Assembly (NCBI GenBank): GCA_964548225.1
Contig: CAZJQP010000030.1
Span: 1-47,964 of the forward strand
Source of the DNA: CALMEH01 sp964548225
GTDB lineage: Bacteria > Acidobacteriota > Blastocatellia > Pyrinomonadales > Pyrinomonadaceae
Length of the DNA stretch: 47,964 nucleotides
Direction of reading: 5' to 3'
Part shown: one piece after another, positions 26,337-33,922 of the stretch
Numbering within the stretch: the first letter of the stretch is position 1
How the letters are laid out: every line of letters begins with the position of its first letter
Notes under the pieces: model-generated
Told to the model about the DNA's origin: nothing
The model's database searches: none
What the model saw: only the letters and a program-made list of their open reading frames with translations
Made by a program: the position numbers and the translations under genes

Positions 26337-26381
26337 AAAAAAGCAGGTGAAAGAAAATAATTCTCTTCCGCCTGCTTTTTT
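26337..26381 (-). terminator. Intrinsic terminator of the second SdrD-B gene
   Basis: Stem AAAAAAGCAGG (26337-26347) with CCTGCTTTTTT (26371-26381). It is located 12 bp beyond the stop at 26394 and followed on the minus strand by a U run. Confidence 0.8.
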
Positions 26382-26393
26382 TACTGTGTGGTT

Positions 26394-29300
26394 TCATTCG
26401 ATTGCCGTGAAATCAAGGTTTTCCATCGCTTCTTCAAGCATAAAGATTCTGGTCGGTTGTTTGAATGTAAAGCGTTTGGCGGCAACTTCGACCGTTACGG
26501 TTTGTCCAACCTCGACATCATCAAAACGATAATATCCAAAAGCTCCCGTGCGGGTTGATTGCGTCGTGCCGTTTGGTAACACCAGATTTACAATGACATT
26601 ACGGATGCCCGTGCCGTCGGCGGCTTGAATACGTCCACCAACCGGAACGGTCGCCGCTGTCGGGGCAAGGTAAAATCCGAAATCGAAGGTATGATTATTG
26701 CTTCCGGCACTTCCGGCAACGAAATTGGCAACGACGTTTCCGCTCAAAGCAACGCCGTCCGAATCCCGGCTGTCGCCGTTTGCCGTGCCGTCATTATCAT
26801 TGGGCGAACGCAGACGACCATTCAGCGGTTGCCCCGTGCCGAATTGTGAAGCGGGAATTCTTACTTGATAAGTTCTACCTGATATTATTCCGCCGTTGAT
26901 TTGACCGATGTTATCGGTCGTGTTCGGATCGGCAACAGTTGATGAAACGAAATAATATTCGCCATTTGCGTCCGTTACGGCTGTTCCGACTTGTGTATCA
27001 ACCGTTCCATTAGCGTCCGTATCAGCCCATAATTGCACTGTAACACCGCTCATATTCGTTTCGTTTGCGTCTTGAACGCCGTCGCTGTCAACATCGTTCC
27101 AAACACGGTTGCCGACTTCAATCGGCGCACGGTCGCACAATGCTTCGATGTCGCCGATGCCATTGGCTTTCCCGAAATTGTCAGGATCGGCATTGAGATA
27201 AGCATCGTAAGCTCCGGTCATTATTCCGGTTGTGTTGTTATATTTTTGGACTCCGGCGGTATAAAAATTGCTCACGCGAGTTCCTGAAGAATTGTAAGCT
27301 ACAGGATCGTAAGCCGTTGTCATAATTGACGTATGACCCGGAACTTGAAGCAAACTGCCGATCACTCCTTCTTCGCGTCCGTCGCCGTTCAAATCGAGGT
27401 AAAATTCACCGTTCGAGCCGTGTAACCCGACGATGACAACATTATCAACATAGACATATTTTGCGCCGCCTGATTCGTTAGGAGAATTAAGACGGATAGC
27501 TGTCGCATTTGATGGAAGTGCATCTGAGTAATCTTGAAAAGAAGTATCCGTTCCCGATGCGATGGCGGTTAAAGATTGCCATGCCGAACCGTCATTATAT
27601 TCAACCGTCAAACCTGCATTGCTTCGTTGGTAGCTGAATTGAAGTCTGCCTCCTGTCGTTGTGCCACTAAGCGAAATAGTTCTCGACATTCCGAAATTGT
27701 CCCGAATCCGCATTGAATTGCTCGAAACCGAAGGAGTAGCGATGACGCGATTTTCTCCGGCACTGGCTCCATCCGATTCCCCAATTTCCGTCCAAGGTGT
27801 TGAACTCCAGCTTGTCGTTCCCGTCGAGCCGTTATAAGCAACTGCTGTGAAAGAATCACCGTAGTCAACAAAAATTCCGCTTGTTGTTGTTCCACCACAA
27901 CTCGCGTTGCTTTCAAAAGTGTAGCTCCCCGAAACCAGACACGCCCGCATTAAATCGCCGTAGCCGCGGAAATAATCGGGGAAAACGACTTGATCGCCAT
28001 AGCGGTCACGGATGCCTAAAACCATCGCGTTGCCGTCAAACTCTATATCGGTCAACATCGGCGAAGGTTTTGAAATTGCAGAAACCGTGTTTGACCATCT
28101 TTCCCAAGAAGCAGTTGTTTGAGAATTACCGATGTAACGAGTAAAGTTGCTTAAAGAGCGGTTTAGCACGAGCGTAAATCCCGGATTGTCGAAACGCCAG
28201 ACGTAAAGATGCAATTTTGTATCATCGGCTTCCGATTCGGCGGAGCATACCGCGCCGACAAAGATTTGCCCGCTTGCATTTCTGCCCAATCCGAAAGGAC
28301 GAACATCCGCCGCGTTGCAATTGCCGCTTGATGTTGCCAAACCTGTGGTCGGAATGTCAAAACGTGTAATCGTTGTTGAATTGAGTGTGCCGCTGGTCGG
28401 AATCACATATAAACGGCGGTCGGCGAGATTGACCGTGTAAAGATTCGCGCCGTTTTGTGAGATTTCCAAATCGCCTAAACCGCGTTTTGAAACATATTGC
28501 GTTGTGCCGGGGTCAGATTCAGCACTTGTCCAATCGGTTGTTGCAACCGGATGCGGATTTGCGCCTGTTGTCCCACCACCGAAGATTAAATTTAAATCTA
28601 CATAAACTGTCGGGGCAGGTGTTGAAGATGAAGGATTGCTTTTAACGAAAATTGCGCCTGTGCTTTCGCTCGAAAGTGAGCCTTGACGCGCCCCGCGTTT
28701 GACGTAAGCCGAAGCAAAAAGGCGGTTGTTAAACTTGTCCCAAGCCAAGCCGTAGGTTGCCCCAAGATTGGCGTTTGTGCCGATTGATGAAGGTGCAAGT
28801 GTTGCGTCTCTCGAAGGTGCATTTGTCCAACTACCACTAATATTACCATCCAGTTCATTTGCATAACTGTAAGGAAAAGTGTGCAATGCCGCGCCGTCAA
28901 CATTACCCACCAAATACATCGAATTGCAAACGAGCGGATTATTTTGGCAATAATCTTCGGGTATATTGAGGGCTAAATTGATATTTGTCGTGCCACTGTT
29001 CGGGACGAATTGAACGGTTGAACCGGCATTTGTTGCCGTGCCGCCGCTGACCGAATCAGTCGAACGTGCCGAAGGCAAAAATCCCGTAGGCAAATTTGTA
29101 AATTCCACACGGTAAGGTCCTGTTCCCGTTGAGACGATGCTGAAAGTTCCGTCTGCGGCAGTATTTGCTGTGCCTCGTGCTATGCCGCTCGAATCATAAA
29201 GCGTTACAGTTACACTTTGGACACCTGAATCAACTGCGGGCAAAGCGGCGGAACCGGCGGTATCGTAAGTGCCGTTGCCGTTATAATCTTTGAAAACACG

Positions 29301-29438
29301 ACCGGAATAAGTGCCAGCCGCTTGACTGTTCCAATAAACTGTAAATGGCAAAAGGAAAAGGGATAATCCGATTGCCGCGATAAAAAATCGTTTCACCGCC
29401 CATTTCGACGTGAAAGGACGCAATACATTTTTCTGCAT
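26394..29438 (-). CDS. Secreted SdrD-B domain / propeller / carboxypeptidase-regulatory-like protein (copy 2)
   Basis: 1014 residues. ATG 29438 is preferred over ATG 29450 because GGAG lies six bases before it. The domain order matches copy 1: signal peptide, SdrD B-like domain, central propeller-like region (KRGLGDLEISQNGANLYTVN), second SdrD B-like domain (VGNRVWNDVDSDGVQD) and the FGYYRFDDVEVGQ carboxypeptidase-regulatory-like tail. It differs by an extra segment of about 120 residues around 600-720 (TISLSGTTTGGRLQFSYQR ... YVYVDNVVIVG) that looks like a jelly-roll carbohydrate-binding or MAM-type domain. Probably a surface protein; binding partner unknown. Confidence 0.85.
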   Translation of the reverse strand: MQKNVLRPFTSKWAVKRFFIAAIGLSLFLLPFTVYWNSQAAGTYSGRVFKDYNGNGTYDTAGSAALPAVDSGVQSVTVTLYDSSGIARGTANTAADGTFSIVSTGTGPYRVEFTNLPTGFLPSARSTDSVSGGTATNAGSTVQFVPNSGTTNINLALNIPEDYCQNNPLVCNSMYLVGNVDGAALHTFPYSYANELDGNISGSWTNAPSRDATLAPSSIGTNANLGATYGLAWDKFNNRLFASAYVKRGARQGSLSSESTGAIFVKSNPSSSTPAPTVYVDLNLIFGGGTTGANPHPVATTDWTSAESDPGTTQYVSKRGLGDLEISQNGANLYTVNLADRRLYVIPTSGTLNSTTITRFDIPTTGLATSSGNCNAADVRPFGLGRNASGQIFVGAVCSAESEADDTKLHLYVWRFDNPGFTLVLNRSLSNFTRYIGNSQTTASWERWSNTVSAISKPSPMLTDIEFDGNAMVLGIRDRYGDQVVFPDYFRGYGDLMRACLVSGSYTFESNASCGGTTTSGIFVDYGDSFTAVAYNGSTGTTSWSSTPWTEIGESDGASAGENRVIATPSVSSNSMRIRDNFGMSRTISLSGTTTGGRLQFSYQRSNAGLTVEYNDGSAWQSLTAIASGTDTSFQDYSDALPSNATAIRLNSPNESGGAKYVYVDNVVIVGLHGSNGEFYLDLNGDGREEGVIGSLLQVPGHTSIMTTAYDPVAYNSSGTRVSNFYTAGVQKYNNTTGIMTGAYDAYLNADPDNFGKANGIGDIEALCDRAPIEVGNRVWNDVDSDGVQDANETNMSGVTVQLWADTDANGTVDTQVGTAVTDANGEYYFVSSTVADPNTTDNIGQINGGIISGRTYQVRIPASQFGTGQPLNGRLRSPNDNDGTANGDSRDSDGVALSGNVVANFVAGSAGSNNHTFDFGFYLAPTAATVPVGGRIQAADGTGIRNVIVNLVLPNGTTQSTRTGAFGYYRFDDVEVGQTVTVEVAAKRFTFKQPTRIFMLEEAMENLDFTAIE
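29059..29366. repeat. 308-bp identical duplicated segment (copy 2 of 2)
   Basis: Exact match to 25802-26109; see that entry. The two copies are direct repeats, so recombination between them would fuse the two genes in frame. Confidence 0.85.
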
Positions 29439-29579
29439 TTTATTCTCCATCCGGTTTTTTTGTGGTTTTACTACTATTGGTTAGAAGTTTTTCGGAAGTT
29501 GAGAGCTACTTGTGTTATTCCCGAAGCAGTAGCCAAAATAAATTTTACATTGCTAAACAATGTTTAGTCAAGATAATTT

Positions 29580-30845
29580 TTATTCGGCAATAAACATATC
29601 AGGTGTTTTGCGTTTTTGTCGCAAATTTTTGATTCGATTTTGTTGGATTTTATCAAGATTTCCGAATTGCCGTTCTAAGATTTCGACTCTTTCGGTTTTC
29701 GGTGCAAGATAATTTAAGTTGATGTTTTTTTGCAGAGAATTTGCCAAAAAATATCGGACGAGCGGATAATTTTCGTCGGCAAAGGCTTCGAGTGCAAAAG
29801 GCGCGAACCAATCGGACTTAGAATTTTTGCTCAGAACATCCGCCGCCAGAGCGCGTGTCCACGCATCGCCCGCGAAAAGAGCGCGAACTGTTTCAGGTTG
29901 ATTGAACTGTTCATCATTAGAAATTTTCGCGTCCCGAAAATGCGTTGACCAAAGTCTTTTACTCTCCAAAATTGCCCAATTTACCGATTTGTCCGTGTGG
30001 CAAAGATTGCAGGCGTTTGGAATATTTTTAGTAACAGTCAGTTCCGCATTTGGAATGCTGATTTCGTGTGTTCGCTGAAATTCGAGATGTCCGTAAGCGA
30101 TTTCGGGCTGATGGCAACTAAAACAATTTGCCGAATTTGATTGGTGTTTTGTGTGTTCAGCGACGGCTTGGGCTTCGGAAAATTGCTGATGACAATTTAT
30201 GCAAGATTGTTCGGAAACGGTTTTTATATTTTCCGAAGAATGACAACTCTGACAATTTATCACGTCGCCGCCTTTATTTTTGACAAAACAGACCGAGCGC
30301 AAAATGCCTTGATGTTCACGCGCCGAAAGCCGAATCGCGTCGTTTTCAAATTCGTGCAGATTTTTGGAATGACACGCGGCGCAGTCTGTCGGAATGTTTT
30401 GCGCGGTGCTTTCGAGATGACACGAAGCGCAATTTGTTTCCCAATCTTTTAGGTGTTTGGAGAAATCCGTGCCATCGGTTTCAAAAAATGTGTCGCGTAA
30501 ATTTATCCAACGATTTCTTCTTAAATCGAAAGCAATCGACAGACGAACGAGTTTTCCGTCTTTTCGGGCGACATATTCTTCGAGCTTTTCGTCGCCGACA
30601 ACCGCTTCGATTTTGTAAGTTTCTTTATCGTCAAAAACTATAAAAAACTCATCATTTTGCCGTCGCATCGTTGCGTTTTCAAAACGATTCTCACGCTCAA
30701 AATCGCCTTTAACTGTTGCAGGATTTGCTTTTTGAACAGTTTGCGCGTGATGTGTTTTTACAGGATTTTTTTTCGCAGAAAGAAAAAGACACGCCGCCGA
30801 AAATACGATAAAACTCAGCAAAATTGTAATTTTCAGAAGTCGCAT
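29580..30845 (-). CDS. Six-heme c-type cytochrome, probable lipoprotein
   Basis: 421 residues. The N-terminus (LLKITILLSFIVFSAAC) is a signal with a possible lipobox, SAA-C19. Six CXXCH heme-binding motifs follow: C139-H143, C155-H159, C198-H202, C215-H219, C241-H245 and C279-H283. A helical region of about 290-400 resembles HEAT-like repeats (ALAADVLSKNSKSDWFAPFALEAF). The pattern suits multiheme cytochromes that move electrons outside the cytoplasmic membrane; the redox partner is unknown. No cytochrome maturation genes lie here. The next gene on the same strand ends 88 bp upstream, with an inverted repeat between. Confidence 0.88.
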   Translation of the reverse strand: MRLLKITILLSFIVFSAACLFLSAKKNPVKTHHAQTVQKANPATVKGDFERENRFENATMRRQNDEFFIVFDDKETYKIEAVVGDEKLEEYVARKDGKLVRLSIAFDLRRNRWINLRDTFFETDGTDFSKHLKDWETNCASCHLESTAQNIPTDCAACHSKNLHEFENDAIRLSAREHQGILRSVCFVKNKGGDVINCQSCHSSENIKTVSEQSCINCHQQFSEAQAVAEHTKHQSNSANCFSCHQPEIAYGHLEFQRTHEISIPNAELTVTKNIPNACNLCHTDKSVNWAILESKRLWSTHFRDAKISNDEQFNQPETVRALFAGDAWTRALAADVLSKNSKSDWFAPFALEAFADENYPLVRYFLANSLQKNINLNYLAPKTERVEILERQFGNLDKIQQNRIKNLRQKRKTPDMFIAE

Positions 30846-30853
30846 TTTCGTTT

Positions 30854-30939
30854 AGAGTAACGCATTTATGCGTTGAAATGTCGGATAAAAATTCAAGTTG
30901 AATTTACACAAAAAACTTCACGCATAAATGCGTTACTCT
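30854..30939. repeat. 20-bp perfect inverted repeat overlapping a stop codon
   Basis: AGAGTAACGCATTTATGCGT (30854-30873) and its exact reverse complement (30920-30939). The right arm overlaps the stop and last codons of the gene at 30933-31955. Each arm also contains an internal ACGCAT/ATGCGT palindrome. Confidence 0.8.
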
Positions 30940-31955
30940 GAACTTTCGACGATTTGCGGCGGTTCTTCGATGTAATTCCAAACATCTTTTGTCGCGTCGT
31001 AACGAAAACGATAAATTGTTTCTTGCTTTTCGGTCGGCGCAATGAGATTGAAGCCGAATTCAATGCCGAAAACGGTCATTTCATTGTTTGAAAAATTGAT
31101 TCGCCGCGCTTTGTCATCGCCTCGCGGACCTAAGTTTTCGAGAGAGATTTCTTTCCTTGCTTCGCCCGCAAAATTTCCTTTGTCATCGAGCGCGACCGAC
31201 CAAATTTCCGAAGTTCGCGCCTGTCCGAAATAGAGCCGTTTGCCTTTCGCGGAATTAAAAACGCTGAGTCCAATCGCGTCGGTTTTTTCGAGTTGCGAGA
31301 GAACTTTTCCATCCGCTGAAATTTGAAAAATCCGTCCGGCAGTTTCGTTGCGCGTCGAGCCTGAAACGGACGAAACATAGAGGCTGTTTGTGTCGCAATC
31401 GAACGACAAGCCAAGCACGCCGTAAGGGTTTTGCGACGACGGCTGAGAGGCTTTCGGCAAATCGCTAAACTGTTTCATTTCTTGCGTTTGCCCGTCAACA
31501 CGAAAGACTTTATTTTGTTCGTCGGGCTTGTTTTCCAAAACGTCAATCCACGGCGCAGGCGCGACAAAAGTGTTGCCTTTTCCATCTCGTGTAATCGGCG
31601 CAAGACTGCCCGCGAGTTTCCAACTCGGATGTTGATAAACTCGCTCGCCTTCCATCAGAATCAAGCCTTGAATTTTGCGGTCGGAAGTGCTGAAAGCGGC
31701 TTTGTTTCCAAAACCAAGTTGCCGAACAAACGGCGGAACTTGCTGACACGCCGTAACGCCGCCGATTTGTCTTTTAGTCGTTTGTTCGGCAGGTTTTTTG
31801 TAAAGAAAATAAAAGGTCAAACCAAGGCTGACGGCAAAACAAATCGCCAGCCAAACAATCCACATCGGAAATTTTTTCGGTGCGGACTTTTCTTCAGCCG
31901 AAACATCATTTTGAATCGGTTCGGCGACAGGTTTTTGACGTTTTTTCTTTGCCAT
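30933..31955 (-). CDS. Membrane-anchored propeller-like protein
   Basis: 340 residues. A Lys-rich cytoplasmic start is followed by one transmembrane segment at about 32-51 (WIVWLAICFAVSLGLTFYFL) and an exported domain. The exported part has repeated strand patterns (LGLSFDCDTNSLYVSSVSG, GLSVFNSAKGKRLYFGQA), suggesting a six-bladed SMP-30/NHL-like propeller, but I see no catalytic signature. It lies between the six-heme cytochrome and the amine-oxidase-like lipoprotein on the same strand. A shared role in an envelope redox process is possible but only inferred. Confidence 0.65.
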   Translation of the reverse strand: MAKKKRQKPVAEPIQNDVSAEEKSAPKKFPMWIVWLAICFAVSLGLTFYFLYKKPAEQTTKRQIGGVTACQQVPPFVRQLGFGNKAAFSTSDRKIQGLILMEGERVYQHPSWKLAGSLAPITRDGKGNTFVAPAPWIDVLENKPDEQNKVFRVDGQTQEMKQFSDLPKASQPSSQNPYGVLGLSFDCDTNSLYVSSVSGSTRNETAGRIFQISADGKVLSQLEKTDAIGLSVFNSAKGKRLYFGQARTSEIWSVALDDKGNFAGEARKEISLENLGPRGDDKARRINFSNNEMTVFGIEFGFNLIAPTEKQETIYRFRYDATKDVWNYIEEPPQIVESSE

Positions 31956-31963
31956 AACTTTGT

Positions 31964-32018
31964 AGTTCTGAGTTCTGAGTTCTGAGTTGAAAACAAATAA
32001 ACTCAGAACTCAGAACTC
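31964..32018. repeat. Palindromic 7-bp repeat (GTTCTGA/TCAGAAC) at a gap edge
   Basis: Runs of GTTCTGA face runs of TCAGAAC across a short AAACAAATAAA centre, in the promoter region of the gene starting at 31955. The right arm is interrupted by the N run, so this structure probably broke the assembly. Confidence 0.8.
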
Positions 32019-32028
32019 NNNNNNNNNN
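32019..32028. other. Assembly gap (10 N)
   Basis: Ten unknown bases. The true length is not known; a round 10 is often a placeholder. It cuts the 3' end of the gene read from 33713. Confidence 0.98.
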
Positions 32029-33713
32029 GGATATTCTTTGACTTTATAAATTCCGTTTTCGAGAAAAGATTCCGCCCAACAATATTCTTTGCCTTTTTCC
32101 GAATCATTTTTGAGTTGCGCGACATACCACACGACAAGTGGCGAATTGGTAATCGGTTCGGGCGCAGGTTCGATAAATTTTTCCGGTCCTTGACGATAAT
32201 CCGTGTTACAGCAAGACGCGATTGTTACCAAATCCGATTCGCCTTCGTCGCGGTCAGACGGATTTTTTGTAACATATAAAAAAGCGTTGTCGCCGCGTCC
32301 GCCGTCGCCGAATTGTCCGCGATTGGCTTCGACGTAAAAGCCTTGATTGCTTGCATTTGCAATTTTGTATTGATAATTTTCTTTCGTGTAAGCCGTTTCG
32401 CTTTTCTGCACTTGCCACGCTTCTGTTTGCCAACTTTTCCAATCGTTTCCGTTCCATTCGGCGAAATTGTTTTGCGGTTCGGCAAACGAAATTCGTGTTA
32501 CGGGACGATAAGTTCCGTCATTGCCGCAACCGCGACCGAGACTTGCGACGACGACGCGAAATCTGCCGTCGTTGTAAAAATCGAAACGCTGTTCGTAGGA
32601 ATAATTGCAAGGTGTCGGATAACCGTCGCTGTAATATTTTTGTGTCAGCGAAAAACCGTCTTTGATGTCGGAAACTTTCGGTTCAATCGCCGCGACAACC
32701 GCCGCTTGCGAAAAATACGGACAGCCAACGGCATCGGAATAGCCGAAACCTTCGGAATTTGAATAATTGACGTGCCAATCAACCAATTTCGCGCTTCGTA
32801 GAATCGGTTTGCCGTTGAAAGAAACGTCGGAAATTTTTAAACCGTCGGAGTTTGTGAGCATATAATTCAACTTCCAACCGTTTTTTTCGACTGCGTTATT
32901 TTGTTCGCAATATTTTGTGGTCAAAACCGAATTTTGTAGAGTTTTTTGCGTTACGGCTTGTCCGGTCGAACCGACTTGAGTCCAACGAATTCCGACTAAA
33001 TTCAAATCGGTCAAATCAACAATCGCCCACAGAGCTTTTTCGCCCGAAACGAACGTCGGCGCGACGCATAAATGTCCTGAACGCTCACACTTAGTCCGAT
33101 TGAGCGAAGTTTTCGTGTTCGCCATCAAAGGATTTTCAGCTGAGCCGCCAAGCGCGGTTTTGACTTCATTCGCATTGGTCGCAATATGCTTGGCAAGTTC
33201 GGTTAAATGGTTTGGAATATCGGGCTGAGAATTCGGAATTCGCGTAACGACCAAAACTTTATTTGCGTTCACATCAACAACCGCATTTGTCGTCAGATTA
33301 AGCGCGAAATTATACATTTCGACGCGGAAACATTTGCTTTGCTTGCACGATTGCGTTTGCTGTATAAAATCACTTTCACGAAGCGGATAAACGCCGAAAA
33401 TTTCGTTCAAAAGCGGTTCGTTTGAATTTTTATCGCGTGTTTCTCGCAAAAATCTTTCGTCTTTAGTGGCGATATTTTGCGCTGTTTTTTGCGTTTCGTC
33501 CAAATTTTCAAGCAAAAGAACCGGTGGATTTTGTTTAAGCGAATTTTGAATTTTTTCGACACGCGCTTTTATCAAGGCATCTTCAAACTTTCCGGACGAA
33601 GCCAAAATGCCCGTGTCGTTTGAAGGGGTTGAGTTTGCCGTTTGATTTTGTCTGCAAGAAAGCGAAAAAACGGCGATTGCCGATAAAATCAGATAGAAAA
33701 AAGTTTTCGTCAT
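32029..33713 (-). CDS. Copper amine oxidase-like lipoprotein, 3' end cut by the gap
   Basis: At least 561 residues; the stop falls in or beyond the gap. From ATG 33713 the signal MTKTFFYLILSAIAVFSLS-C gives a lipoprotein. About residues 130-470 resemble the copper amine oxidase catalytic fold: a DWHVNYSNSEGFGYSDAVGCPY segment, then TPCNYSYEQRFDFYNDGRFRV. The latter fits the topaquinone site pattern (S/T-x-x-N-Y-[D/E]-[Y/N]), with Y371 as candidate cofactor tyrosine but Ser where Asp/Glu is usual. The HxH copper ligands expected downstream are not visible (GTYRPVTRI stands there), so enzymatic activity is uncertain. It is upstream of the propeller-like and cytochrome genes on the same strand. 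Confidence 0.55.
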
Positions 33714-33852
33714 ATCAAGCGCGGAAAAGTCAGGAAGATATATCGAAATTTTAGCATTTTCAGATATCAATTATCAATTATCAAATATTTTTTTGGCAAT
33801 AAAACATTTATATAAAGATGATAAAATTGAGGTTGAAAAAAGAGTAGATAAA

Positions 33853-33911
33853 CACAAATAAACACAGATAAAATCTAGATTAAAAATCCGGCTTATCTGT
33901 GTTTATTTGTG
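33853..33911 (-). terminator. Terminator-like 19-bp hairpin downstream of the kgd-type gene
   Basis: CACAAATAAACACAGATAA (33853-33871) pairs exactly with 33893-33911. On the minus strand the hairpin is followed within about 10 bases by CTTTTTT. It belongs to the same ACAGATAAAC word family as the arms at 22740 and 23014. Confidence 0.7.
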
Positions 33912-33922
33912 ATTGATTTTTT

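Noticed and set aside
31431..31985. Plus-strand ORF of 184 codons opposite the propeller-like protein
   Set aside because: It is antisense to a gene with a clear signal anchor and is Arg/Phe-rich without motifs.
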